NCBI RefSeq assembly: GCF_014636095.1
Contig: NZ_BMDV01000001.1
Span: forward strand, 62,001-126,000
Direction: 5' to 3'
Length of the DNA: 64,000 bases
Source: Acinetobacter modestus
GTDB lineage: Bacteria > Pseudomonadota > Gammaproteobacteria > Pseudomonadales > Moraxellaceae
Part shown: piece after piece, positions 27,718-40,004 of the stretch
Layout: every line of letters starts with the position of its first letter
How positions within the stretch are numbered: the first letter of the stretch is position 1
Translations under genes and position numbers: made by a program
The notes under the pieces: generated by a model
Told to the model about the DNA's origin: nothing
Databases searched by the model: none
Seen by the model: only the letters and a program-made list of their open reading frames with translations

Positions 27718-29322
27718 ATGATTAAAGATGATTATGACTTTGACTATCTCATTATTGGTTCAGGATTTGGAGGAAGTGTCTCAGCACATCGACTTTCAGA
27801 AAAAGGATATTCCGTCGCAGTGATGGAAATGGGAAAACGCTGGGAAGCGAAAGATTTTCCTAAAACCAATTGGAATACCCCAAAATGGATCTGGCGCCCT
27901 GCTATAAATTTCTTTGGATTTTTTAATTTACATATTTTTAGGCATGTTGCAATTATCTGTGGCAATGCTGTCGGCGGTGGCTCTATCACCTATGCCAATA
28001 CATTATTAGTTCCTCCTGATAGTGTATGGAGTGAAGGTACTTGGGGGAAAATCCCACACTTAAAAGAAGATATGCCTCAATATTTTGCTGAAGCAGAAAG
28101 AATGTTGGGGGTAACGGACAATAAAATATTTGGACCTGCTGATCATATGCTCAAGAAAATGGGAGATGCTGTTGGTGTTGGGCATACCTTTAGACCAACA
28201 CGAGTTGCAACCTTCTTCCCCCCTCAAGGTGAACAAGGCGGTAAAACCTATCCCGATCCTTATTTCGATGGAAAAGGTCCAGATCGCGCAACCTGTACTG
28301 CTTGTGGCGGTTGTATGACGGGCTGTAAACATAATGCTAAAAATACCCTAGATAAAAACTATTTATATTTTGCTGAAAAACAAGGCGCGAAAGTTTTTGC
28401 TGAAACAAAGGTCATTGATATTCGCCCTCTAAACAATAAAGTCGATGGAAGTGATGGCTATACTGTGACCACGATTAATTCAACTCAATGGGGACATCGA
28501 AATAAGCGAGTTTGGCAGGTTAAAAACGTCATTTTTTCAGCTTCATCTCTTGGAACACAAGAATTGTTGCTACGTCTCAAAGATAATAAAACTTTACCCA
28601 ACATTTCCAAGCAATTAGGTACGCAAGTCAGAACCAATGCTGAGTCCATTTTAGGCGTTCGTTTCTTTGATCAGCATGTCGATATGAGTCAAGGTGTAGC
28701 AATCGGTTCAAGCATTTATCTTGATCATAATACTCATATCGAAGCAACTCGCTATCAACAAGGTTCAGATGGAATGGGTTTGCTTACAACTCACCTCGTC
28801 GGTGGAAAACCAGGTTTTTCACGCATTTTGTTATGGTTATGGGCATTGATCTGCCATCCGCTAATCTTCTTGAAAATGAATAATCCTTTTGGTTTTGCAA
28901 AACAGACACTTATTTTTTTAGTCATGCAAACGGTTGATGCATCAATTCAAATGAGATTAAAAAGAAACTGGTGGTGGCCTTTTAGCAAAACATTGTCTTC
29001 ACACGGTCAGCCCTTACCTGTTTATATTCCGCAGGCAAATGCCTTTACTGAAAAAGTTGCCAAAATGTTTAATGGGCATCCTATGACAACCAAAACTGAA
29101 ATACTATTTAATATTCCCTTTACCGCACATTGCATGGGTGGCTGCGCTATGGCAACTTCGGCTGAAGAAGGTGTGATCGATGCACAAAATCGCGTGTTTA
29201 ATTATAAAAATATGTACATCATTGATGGTGCAATGCTAGGCGCAAATTTAGGTGTGAACCCAAGTTTAACCATTACCGCCTTAGCAGAACGTGCAATGTC
29301 GTTTATACCACCTAAAAATTAA
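27718..29322 (+). CDS. GMC-family FAD-dependent oxidoreductase with four-cysteine motif
   Basis: 534 residues. N-terminal dinucleotide motif IIGSGFGGSVSAHRL (12-26), GNAVGGGSITYANTL in the GMC substrate/FAD region, and C-terminal DGAMLGANLGVNPSLTITALAERA, matching the GMC signature that closes the FAD site. A cysteine cluster C193-x2-C196-x2-C199-x3-C203 (CTACGGCMTGC) followed by KHNAKNTLDKNYL resembles an iron-sulfur ligand pattern and is known in one GMC subgroup that includes cholesterol-oxidase-like proteins. Its position beside alkM, rubA and alkR suggests oxidation of the long-chain alcohol from alkane hydroxylation (inference). Transcribed towards alkR, with a hairpin between. Confidence 0.88.
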   Translation: MIKDDYDFDYLIIGSGFGGSVSAHRLSEKGYSVAVMEMGKRWEAKDFPKTNWNTPKWIWRPAINFFGFFNLHIFRHVAIICGNAVGGGSITYANTLLVPPDSVWSEGTWGKIPHLKEDMPQYFAEAERMLGVTDNKIFGPADHMLKKMGDAVGVGHTFRPTRVATFFPPQGEQGGKTYPDPYFDGKGPDRATCTACGGCMTGCKHNAKNTLDKNYLYFAEKQGAKVFAETKVIDIRPLNNKVDGSDGYTVTTINSTQWGHRNKRVWQVKNVIFSASSLGTQELLLRLKDNKTLPNISKQLGTQVRTNAESILGVRFFDQHVDMSQGVAIGSSIYLDHNTHIEATRYQQGSDGMGLLTTHLVGGKPGFSRILLWLWALICHPLIFLKMNNPFGFAKQTLIFLVMQTVDASIQMRLKRNWWWPFSKTLSSHGQPLPVYIPQANAFTEKVAKMFNGHPMTTKTEILFNIPFTAHCMGGCAMATSAEEGVIDAQNRVFNYKNMYIIDGAMLGANLGVNPSLTITALAERAMSFIPPKN

Positions 29323-29356
29323 GAGTATTCTTTTCTCAGATATTTTCAATATAGAC

Positions 29357-29380
29357 ATGGTGCAATATAAATTGCACCAT
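29357..29380. terminator. Hairpin between GMC oxidoreductase and alkR
   Basis: Perfect 10-bp stem ATGGTGCAAT / ATTGCACCAT with an ATAA loop, between convergent genes. Only a weak T-run follows on either strand, but position and symmetry fit a bidirectional terminator. Confidence 0.6.
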
Positions 29381-29417
29381 TTAAAAACAGCCTTATAGAA
29401 AAATTTAAATAGACTTC

Positions 29418-30452
29418 TCAGTTATAAGTTTTGATATTTTTTTGATAAATCGTTGGTGCAATACCAACAAAAAACTTAAATGAGCGAGAAAAATTAGAAG
29501 CAGATGCATAACCCAACTCCTCAGCTATTTCAATCATACTTTTATTAGAAGAAATCAACATCTGTTTAGCTTTATCAATAATGACCGTGTTTTTTAATTC
29601 CTGATATGAGGTCTCCTTCTCTTTTAAATTCCGTTGCAATGTTTTACTCGAAATATTCAATAATTTTGCACAGTCTTCTAGACTCGGAATTTCAGAAGAG
29701 TTTAAAAATAGTTGTTTGAGCCAAACCACCAAATCAATATTGTTCTTAATCTCATATATTTGTTCCTGACACTTTAGTTCAATCGCTTTACGTGTTCCTT
29801 CATCAGCTAGACGTAGCTTTTGTTTAATCAGTTTTTCACTCAATTGCACTCTAAGGCTTGGTTTTTTCAAAGTATTAAAGTGAAATTTCACTTTGCTTAG
29901 ATGTGCATACCGATAGCCATGTAACGGCTCATTGATTGACATAAAAATATGATATGGCAATAACCTATTCTCAACCAACTCATGAATCGTACAATGCAAA
30001 GCGACCGCAATCGCCTCAAGATGGAAGTTTAGAGATAAAGTATCTATTTGAATCACAGGCTCACAAATCAATTCCATTGATTGATCGGTATGATAAAAAT
30101 ATGAAAGTTTAAAACTAGGGATAATCAAAGAAAAATATTTAGAAATATAAATCAGTGCTTGCTCTAAGTTTTCACTAGTTAGAATCGCATAGCCAACTAA
30201 GCTATGCGAACTCACTTTTAAAGAATGTCCTAATTCAAATGCTAAATCATAATTACGTGGAAACTTTAGACAAAATGAAATGAATTTTTCAACCTGTTCT
30301 TGGTTCATTTTCATGTCAGGTGAGCTTAGGTATTTTTTTAGATCAATATTTATTTCAGATAATATTTCTTCAGTCGTAATATTTCTCGATTCTAATATAT
30401 CAAGTATCTTGAAATAATATCTTGCTGGGATATATGGGATTTGATTATTCAT
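29418..30452 (-). CDS. alkR: AraC-family regulator of alkane hydroxylase (AlkR type)
   Basis: 344 residues from the ATG at 30452. The frame stays open to 30611 but that part runs antisense-free over rubA in another frame, so it is not real N-terminus. N-terminal Arabinose_bd-like ligand domain (IPYIPARYYFKILDILESR.. SHSLVGYAILTSENLEQAL) and a C-terminal AraC DNA-binding domain: LEDCAKLLNISSKTLQRNLKEK then SMIEIAEELGYASASNFSRSFKFFVG. Size, type and place match AlkR, the alkane-responsive activator of alkM in Acinetobacter. Here it lies downstream of alkM-rubA on the same strand. Likely target: the direct repeats at 31953-31981. Confidence 0.85.
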   Translation of the reverse strand: MNNQIPYIPARYYFKILDILESRNITTEEILSEINIDLKKYLSSPDMKMNQEQVEKFISFCLKFPRNYDLAFELGHSLKVSSHSLVGYAILTSENLEQALIYISKYFSLIIPSFKLSYFYHTDQSMELICEPVIQIDTLSLNFHLEAIAVALHCTIHELVENRLLPYHIFMSINEPLHGYRYAHLSKVKFHFNTLKKPSLRVQLSEKLIKQKLRLADEGTRKAIELKCQEQIYEIKNNIDLVVWLKQLFLNSSEIPSLEDCAKLLNISSKTLQRNLKEKETSYQELKNTVIIDKAKQMLISSNKSMIEIAEELGYASASNFSRSFKFFVGIAPTIYQKNIKTYN

Positions 30453-30510
30453 TTTTGTAATTTCTTTATAGATCAACGGCAAGGTTTTGTTCTTGCCGCT
30501 TCTTTCTACT

Positions 30511-30675
30511 TTAGATTTCAACCATCTCAAAATCTGCTTTAGATACCCCGCAGTCTGGACATGTCCAACTCTCAGGAATATCTTCCCACGCAGTGCCTGC
30601 ATTGATGCCATCTTCTGGCAGACCTAGAGATTGATCATAAATCCATCCACATACGATACATTGATATTTTTTCAT
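30511..30675 (-). CDS. rubA: Rubredoxin
   Basis: 54 residues, starting at 30675 just two bases after the alkM stop, with GAGG inside the end of alkM as ribosome-binding site. Two iron-binding knuckles: CIVCGWIYD (C6, C9) and [15 protein letters not shown] (C39, C42), with the G-x-P-E-D-G-I-x-x-G-T-x-W-E-D-I-P core between. This is an AlkG2/RubA-type rubredoxin, the electron donor to the membrane alkane hydroxylase. A rubredoxin reductase gene (rubB) is not in this window. Confidence 0.96.
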   Translation of the reverse strand: MKKYQCIVCGWIYDQSLGLPEDGINAGTAWEDIPESWTCPDCGVSKADFEMVEI

Positions 30676-30677
30676 GT

Positions 30678-31880
30678 TTAGAGCGCCTCAGTTGCTTGAG
30701 CTTGAAAATATTGATTATATTTTTGCAGAACAGTTTCTTTCGCTGGCTCATAGACATTAATCTTATCAATATCCCCTTGGTAATAATTAATCACCTGCTT
30801 ATCCATAATACTAAACCAATATGAGGGTATAAACACTTGTAAAAATAAGCTTGTGTATCCTGCTGGCAATTGCGGTACATTTTCATAATGACGTAATGCT
30901 TGATAACTACGTGTTGGATAAGCATGGTGATCTGAATGACGCTGTAATTGATACAACAAAATATTGCTGAATAAGCTGTTATTGTTCCAACTATGGACAG
31001 GCATGGTTCTCTCATAACGACCATTTTCTAGCTTTTGTCGTTTTAACCCATAATGCTCCATATAGTTAACCGCTTCAAATAGCGTAATTCCATAAAGTGA
31101 TTGCGTGATTTGGGTCGGAATAATATTTTTGCCAAACGCTTTGAGCATTAACCCATGATAAGCGGCAGACATTGCCCAGCCCTGTAGCAGCTCATTGTAT
31201 ATTGACCAAAAAGATAGGCCCTTTCTCTCTAACCGTCTGGTTTCAATTTCAATTGCCGATTTAAAACTACCACTGACTGTTCTCGGCCAAAACTTCCAAA
31301 AAGACTCACCAAATTGTGATGAAGCTGGGTCTTCTGGTGTTGCAACACGCAAATGATGCCCATAAGGATGTTCAATGCGAAAGTGATTGTAACCTGTGGG
31401 TGCTAAACACAAATGCGATAAATAGTGTTGTAACTTTCCAGATTTATGACTTAACTCATGTGCGGTATTAATTGCGACGCCATTCACTAAACCCAGTGTT
31501 GTTCCAATCAGAATACGATCAGAGAGTGGTGTCGAATCCCGACTGGCAATATAGTTGCCATAAATATTTGCAGTATATTGTAATGGGATATAAAGATTCA
31601 CAATTTTTGCATAATAAGAGTCTGCTTCTAATTCAGCTATTGCCTCTTCAGGAGGGTTCTCTGAGTCTTCACCTAGAAATTTATCAATAAGTGGAATCAG
31701 ACCATGAAGTGCAATTGGCCCTGCGGCTGCAAAAAACTTCTTGGTACGCTTCGGCCCAAATTGATAGCCTAACATCGCAGCATTTGCAATATTTGGAATA
31801 ACGAGACCTAACATCCATAACTTTCTTTTTTTATCTTTAAACTTTGGAACATTAGTTTCGATCTGATGAATAGCATTCAT
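30678..31880 (-). CDS. alkM: Alkane 1-monooxygenase (AlkB/AlkM)
   Basis: 400 residues, integral membrane non-haem di-iron enzyme with about six helices. All histidine boxes are present: HELSH (141-145), EHPYGHH (170-176), the NYMEHYGL signature (272-279) and LQRHSDHH (312-319). Hydroxylates the terminal carbon of medium to long n-alkanes using electrons from rubredoxin, whose gene follows two bases later. Regulation is probably by the AraC-type protein encoded next: two 8-bp direct repeats 21 bp apart lie about 75-100 bases upstream of the start. Confidence 0.97.
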   Translation of the reverse strand: MNAIHQIETNVPKFKDKKRKLWMLGLVIPNIANAAMLGYQFGPKRTKKFFAAAGPIALHGLIPLIDKFLGEDSENPPEEAIAELEADSYYAKIVNLYIPLQYTANIYGNYIASRDSTPLSDRILIGTTLGLVNGVAINTAHELSHKSGKLQHYLSHLCLAPTGYNHFRIEHPYGHHLRVATPEDPASSQFGESFWKFWPRTVSGSFKSAIEIETRRLERKGLSFWSIYNELLQGWAMSAAYHGLMLKAFGKNIIPTQITQSLYGITLFEAVNYMEHYGLKRQKLENGRYERTMPVHSWNNNSLFSNILLYQLQRHSDHHAYPTRSYQALRHYENVPQLPAGYTSLFLQVFIPSYWFSIMDKQVINYYQGDIDKINVYEPAKETVLQKYNQYFQAQATEAL

Positions 31881-31920
31881 ATAGCAACCTCACAAATTTA
31901 TCTTTGGTTGGTACTATGAT

Positions 31921-31949
31921 TCAATATTCTTTAGATGGTGAATTTCCAA
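31921..31949 (-). promoter_or_regulatory. Candidate alkM promoter
   Basis: Minus strand TTGGAA (-35, 31949-31944), 17-base spacer, TATTGA (-10, 31926-31921), about 40 bases before the alkM start. The weak -10 suits an activated promoter. Confidence 0.45.
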
Positions 31950-31952
31950 TTT

Positions 31953-31981
31953 AAGACAAAGACTATTCTTAAAAAGACAAA
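31953..31981 (-). promoter_or_regulatory. Direct repeats upstream of alkM, candidate AlkR site
   Basis: TTTGTCTT occurs twice on the minus strand (31981-31974 and 31960-31953), exactly 21 bp apart, two helical turns. AraC-family activators commonly bind such tandem half sites directly upstream of the -35 box, which here begins 4 bases further on. Confidence 0.5.
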
Positions 31982-32145
31982 ATAGTTTTTGTAATGCACA
32001 TTCAGGAATACGTTTTTATTCTAATCTAACCTTAATTCTACAGCTCTTTATTTAACTAACATTTTATTAAATATTGATTTTATATAATCAAGCCACATCT
32101 ATTTCATGTGACTTAATTGATGATACGATCCCAATCGCTTGATGC

Positions 32146-32556
32146 CTATCGTTCGGCCCACAAACGATGTACAAACATACCTAACAGCATTGCACCAATA
32201 AAATACCAAGCTTGAGAATAACCTAATCCGATCAATGTAATGGCTGGTGCTGGGCAAATACCAGCAATTCCCCAACCCACTCCAAAAAGACTCGAACCAA
32301 GAATTAACTTTTTATCAATATGGGTATTCATTGGTAATGATATTTCCTCACCAAAGATCGTTTTCGGATTTCGAATCGCTTTTTGGAATGGAATAATTGC
32401 CACAATGATTGCACCCATCATGACGAACATTAAACTTATATCCCATTGTCCAAAAATATCAAGAAAACCTAAAACTTTTTCAGGATTAGACATTCCTGAA
32501 ACCAGCAAGCCTAGCGCAAACAAGCTACCAAATACAAAAGCAAGTGCATTCTTCAT
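32146..32556 (-). CDS. YeeE/YedE-family (DUF6691) membrane protein, second half
   Basis: 136 residues from the ATG at 32556; a longer open frame to 32685 overlaps the partner gene and is not credible. Four hydrophobic segments. GLLVSGMSNPEKVLGFLDIFGQWD and the FGVGWGIAGICPAPAI motif with its conserved cysteine identify the DUF6691 half of the YeeE/YedE family. Together with its partner it forms a two-gene version of the sulfur-compound transporter (thiosulfate in studied YeeE proteins). The start overlaps the partner's stop by four bases. Confidence 0.85.
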   Translation of the reverse strand: MKNALAFVFGSLFALGLLVSGMSNPEKVLGFLDIFGQWDISLMFVMMGAIIVAIIPFQKAIRNPKTIFGEEISLPMNTHIDKKLILGSSLFGVGWGIAGICPAPAITLIGLGYSQAWYFIGAMLLGMFVHRLWAER

Positions 32557-32972
32557 AGCGCAGCTCCAAAGATATGACGAATAACATATACAGTTATTAT
32601 TCCAGCTAACATGAATGTAACTGTAGCAATCATGGAGCGTATAGATAGGCGGCTGATCCCGCAGATCCCATGCCCACTTGTACAACCTGAACCCAAACGA
32701 GTACCAAAACCAACCAATAAACCAGCAATAATCAATCCAATTGGAGATGATTTAATAACAATGTCTGGTGTTACAAAGATCTGGTATATAAATGGCGTGA
32801 TCAGTAACCCCAATAAGAACCACATAGCCGAGCTTCGAACCAATAGCTTGGGTTGTAATAATTGAGACAGTAATCCACTAATACCTGTAATGCGACCATT
32901 CACATATAAATAGCCAACGACTGCAAGCCCTAAAATTCCACCACCGATTAAAGCAGAAATAATGCTAGACAT
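32553..32972 (-). CDS. YeeE/YedE-family membrane protein, first half
   Basis: 139 residues with four hydrophobic segments. LLVGFGTRLGSGCTSGHGICGISRLSIRSM is the core family motif with the cysteine through which YeeE passes thiosulfate. Forms a pair with the overlapping next gene. In many bacteria this pair lies with an ArsR-type repressor and sulfur-detoxifying enzymes (persulfide dioxygenase), but none are seen here. Confidence 0.87.
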   Translation of the reverse strand: MSSIISALIGGGILGLAVVGYLYVNGRITGISGLLSQLLQPKLLVRSSAMWFLLGLLITPFIYQIFVTPDIVIKSSPIGLIIAGLLVGFGTRLGSGCTSGHGICGISRLSIRSMIATVTFMLAGIITVYVIRHIFGAAL

Positions 32973-33165
32973 AATTGATCCGCAAAAACATTATATATTT
33001 TTATATTATATTATTAAGTATAATAATTAAAGCGCTTTATTGTTACAGAATTTCCATTCAAATTCAGCCAATGCTCACTTAACAAATCAAATAGAAAAAT
33101 CATTTACAATATAATTTAGCTTGCGTAATTTTCTGCTTTTTAAATTTCAGAAAAATGCTGATTTT

Positions 33166-33408
33166 TCACCATATTTGTCGCATTAAAACATACAAAGGCT
33201 TGTTTTTCTTGGGTCTTATAAGGTATTGATATATTTTTAATGATACCAATTTCACCATCTCAACGATGGTTCCAAGAAAAGATGATTTTTCACAATACCA
33301 CAGTCGAAGACTGGCTTGCTTGAACGCATTGCGGAATGCTTCTACAGCAAGACTTGGAGGATAATCTTCTTCTTGCATACTCATTTTCATGATTGTAAAA
33401 GCTGTCAT
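33166..33408 (-). CDS. Small hypothetical protein, 80 residues
   Basis: Not recognised. A GGAG sequence nine bases before the ATG and an acceptable amphipathic sequence (EEDYPPSLAVEAFRNAFKQA, then a hydrophobic basic C-terminus LVSLKIYQYLIRPKKNK) make it plausible, but length and isolation leave it uncertain. Could be a fragment of a larger lost gene. Confidence 0.35.
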   Translation of the reverse strand: MTAFTIMKMSMQEEDYPPSLAVEAFRNAFKQASLRLWYCEKSSFLGTIVEMVKLVSLKIYQYLIRPKKNKPLYVLMRQIW

Positions 33409-33486
33409 TTAAGACTTCTCCGCATGGTTCTGCTTATACTTGAGCTAAGATAAATAACAAAATTTTCTATTTTAGCCTCGTAGACA

Positions 33487-33963
33487 TTAGCGTACTAAAT
33501 CTTCGATACCAATCAATTTAGGAAGCTTATCAATCAGTTTATTTAATTCTATATTTGCTGGTGAAATACAACCAGTATAGTGACTTAATTTCGTTGTTGT
33601 TCCATCTGGTCGAATCCAAACAAAATATGCACTCGGTTGATCAGTTGCTGTTTGCTGGCAGCCAGTTGTTTTAACGTTTGCACCTGTTTCTGGACGATAA
33701 GTTTTCAACTCCTGTTGTAATTTTTTATATACCGAAGGATCTATTGTTAACGTCTGAGTACCCGTCACTTTAGTATATTGCTTACCATTGAAATTCACTG
33801 TTCCAGAAGGTGAGATTTCTACCGAATAAATTGGACAAGCACCAAAACAAGGACTTGATGAATAACGTATCGTTTCCTGTACAGTGTTTGAAGTTTCTGA
33901 TGGTGTAGATGCACATCCTACTAAAGAAAAAGCAAAAAGACTTAAGATTAATAATTTTTTCAT
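33487..33963 (-). CDS. DUF6438-type lipoprotein
   Basis: 158 residues. Lipoprotein signal MKKLLILSLFAFSLVGCAS with lipobox LVGC (Cys 17). The mature part contains SSPCFGACPIYSVEISPSGTV, the conserved two-cysteine CFGxCPxY motif of the DUF6438 family, followed by a small beta domain and two more cysteines in KTTGCQQ and HYTGC that could pair. Probably anchored in the outer membrane facing the periplasm; function unknown for the family. Confidence 0.8.
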   Translation of the reverse strand: MKKLLILSLFAFSLVGCASTPSETSNTVQETIRYSSSPCFGACPIYSVEISPSGTVNFNGKQYTKVTGTQTLTIDPSVYKKLQQELKTYRPETGANVKTTGCQQTATDQPSAYFVWIRPDGTTTKLSHYTGCISPANIELNKLIDKLPKLIGIEDLVR

Positions 33964-34077
33964 TTGTTAACCAATTATAAATTATGTTTTTTTAATCTAA
34001 CAAATCATCATTTTATTGTCATTCAGAATGATGTAAAAGTATAAAATAAAATTTACTTAGGCTATTTAAATCTAAAA

Positions 34078-34794
34078 TTAAAGACAAATCTGTGATTGAA
34101 GAATTAACTGTGCAAGTTCTAAATCATCAGGATAAGTAATTTTAATATTGTCTGAACGACCTTGTACTACTTGTACAGGAAAATCAGCGTATTCTAATGC
34201 ACTTGCTTCATCAGTAATCGTCATATGATCTATCAATGCTGTTTCAAGCGCATTTTTTAATATTTTTAATTTTGCGATCTGTGGCGTCTGTGCTTGCCAC
34301 AACAGCTCGCGACTTACAGTTTTTTCAATCTGATGTTCAACACGCACTTGTTTTAAAGTATCACGTACTGGAATAGCCAAAATTGCACTTTGATTATGTT
34401 TTATTGCAGAATTAACCAATTGCTCTAAATTAGCGCGCGTAACGCAAGGACGGGCTGCATCATGCACCAATACCCAATCATTTTCATCCGCGATATCAGA
34501 TAAGTAAATTAATGCATTGAGCACAGAATTTACTCGTTCGACTCCACCTAAACAAAAATGTAATTTCTCTTTATGATCAAAAGAAAGTGTTCTAGCAAAA
34601 TTATCATTCTCACCGATTGCAAGTACACAACCAGCTAAATCTAGTGCATTTAATCGATTAACTGTATGCTCAAGCACAGTGCGATTTTGAATATATTGAT
34701 ATTGTTTTAATTCAGTTTTTGAAAAACGACTGCCTGAACCTGCGGCTGGAACAACCGCCCACAGCTTAGTCTGGGTTTTCATTTGTTGCTGCAT
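34078..34794 (-). CDS. ispD: 2-C-methyl-D-erythritol 4-phosphate cytidylyltransferase
   Basis: 238 residues. LWAVVPAAGSGSRFSK is the CTP-binding loop, followed by WVLVHDAARPCV and the C-terminal ITYPDDLELAQLIL end. Third step of the MEP route to isoprenoids. The start at 34794 lies 29 bases inside ftsB; an ATG four codons later (34782) is also possible and gives a more usual N-terminus. Directly downstream of ftsB, the conserved gammaproteobacterial order; ispF, often next, is not seen here. Confidence 0.94.
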   Translation of the reverse strand: MQQQMKTQTKLWAVVPAAGSGSRFSKTELKQYQYIQNRTVLEHTVNRLNALDLAGCVLAIGENDNFARTLSFDHKEKLHFCLGGVERVNSVLNALIYLSDIADENDWVLVHDAARPCVTRANLEQLVNSAIKHNQSAILAIPVRDTLKQVRVEHQIEKTVSRELLWQAQTPQIAKLKILKNALETALIDHMTITDEASALEYADFPVQVVQGRSDNIKITYPDDLELAQLILQSQICL

Positions 34795-35137
34795 CTATTT
34801 TTGCATTTGGATCAATATAAATCGGTTTATAATGCGTACTAATTGTGCTCATCTGCACAAAAGTTTCATTAGGTTTAACCAAACCTAAATCCAAACGTGC
34901 ATGTTCTTCAATCGCTTCCGTTCCATTTTTTAAGTCGAAAACTTCGGCTGCTAAAATACGATTGCGCTCTTTAAGCTCCGTATTTACTTCTGCTTGTTGT
35001 TTAATCTGTTGAGTCAAGGCTTGATGAGGAAAATACCCTCCCTCACCTAGCCAGAATTGATACTGTAAACTTGTCACCAAAGCGATGACAAGCACTAGAA
35101 TCAATTTACTCGAGGTCGATCGAAACATTTCTATCAT
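34766..35137 (-). CDS. ftsB: Cell division protein FtsB
   Basis: 123 residues, bitopic: short cytoplasmic N-terminus, one membrane helix (LILVLVIALVTSLQYQFWLG, about 12-31), then a coiled coil (QQIKQQAEVNTELKERNRIL) and EVFDLKNGTEAIEEHARLDLGLVKPNETFVQ, the FtsB signature. Part of the FtsQLB divisome complex. Slightly longer than E. coli FtsB (103) owing to the C-terminal tail. Lies between eno and ispD. Confidence 0.93.
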   Translation of the reverse strand: MIEMFRSTSSKLILVLVIALVTSLQYQFWLGEGGYFPHQALTQQIKQQAEVNTELKERNRILAAEVFDLKNGTEAIEEHARLDLGLVKPNETFVQMSTISTHYKPIYIDPNAKIDAATNENPD

Positions 35138-35260
35138 GAAAAACTCCTACATCCTTCTTAAAAGAAGATTATCTGTAAATTCTATATGATTATGAATTTG
35201 CAGAGTTTCTCTCTTTTGTAAAGAACGATGATCAGAAGTGTTCAACATAGATAAATGACC

Positions 35261-36589
<1,329 letters not shown>

Positions 36590-36594
36590 TTACA

Positions 36595-37452
<858 letters not shown>

Positions 37453-37485
37453 TCAAACTTTCCCAGTTTATTTAAAACTTAGTAC

Positions 37486-39488
<2,003 letters not shown>

Positions 39489-39935
39489 ATGGCGAATAAA
39501 AAACTTTTAATTTGTGCTGCGCTTGCAACTGGTCTATTACTTACTGCTTGTGTCAAAAAAGAAGAGCCAAAAAATGAAGAACAATCAGAACAAACTTCTG
39601 AAGCACAAACGACTCAAGCAGCATCTCAACCACAACAAAACCAAGAATTTCAGCCTTTGGAAAGCGTAGATAAACCAGCAACGCCAGCTCCAGTGATTGA
39701 GATGAGTAGAGAAGAAACGCCAAATACAACTACAGAAATTCGTCGTGAAACTCGCCCAGCTCAAACAGCAGAAGAGACAACAACGGCACAAGCTGAACAA
39801 CCAAAACCTGCGCAAACTGAACAGAAACCAGCGAAAGTTGAACAACCTAAAGTAGTCAAACCCGCTCCAGCACAAACTGAAGACGATGCAGTTGCGGCAG
39901 CGATTGCAGCAGCAACACCTGCATTAAATAATTAA
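39489..39935 (+). CDS. Low-complexity lipoprotein
   Basis: 148 residues. Signal peptide ending in lipobox LLTAC (Cys 21), then a mature chain dominated by Gln, Glu, Thr, Ala, Pro and Lys, with repeating QPKPAQTEQKPAKVEQPK-like units around 105-130 and a hydrophobic AVAAAIAAATPALNN end. No folded domain is apparent; the chain is probably extended and may span or link envelope layers. Own promoter and a strong terminator make it monocistronic. Confidence 0.75.
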   Translation: MANKKLLICAALATGLLLTACVKKEEPKNEEQSEQTSEAQTTQAASQPQQNQEFQPLESVDKPATPAPVIEMSREETPNTTTEIRRETRPAQTAEETTTAQAEQPKPAQTEQKPAKVEQPKVVKPAPAQTEDDAVAAAIAAATPALNN

Positions 39936-39957
39936 TTTATTTAACTTCTCAAAAAAG

Positions 39958-39992
39958 CCATGAGTCGTTGTAAAGCGACTCGTGGTTTTTTT
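39958..39992 (+). terminator. Intrinsic terminator of lipoprotein gene
   Basis: 10-bp stem CCATGAGTCG / CGACTCGTGG (one G-T pair) with an 8-base loop and seven Ts, 22 bases after the stop. An A-tract on the far side may let it serve the convergent hydrolase gene. Confidence 0.9.
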
Positions 39993-40004
39993 ATAGCCTA
40001 GAAA

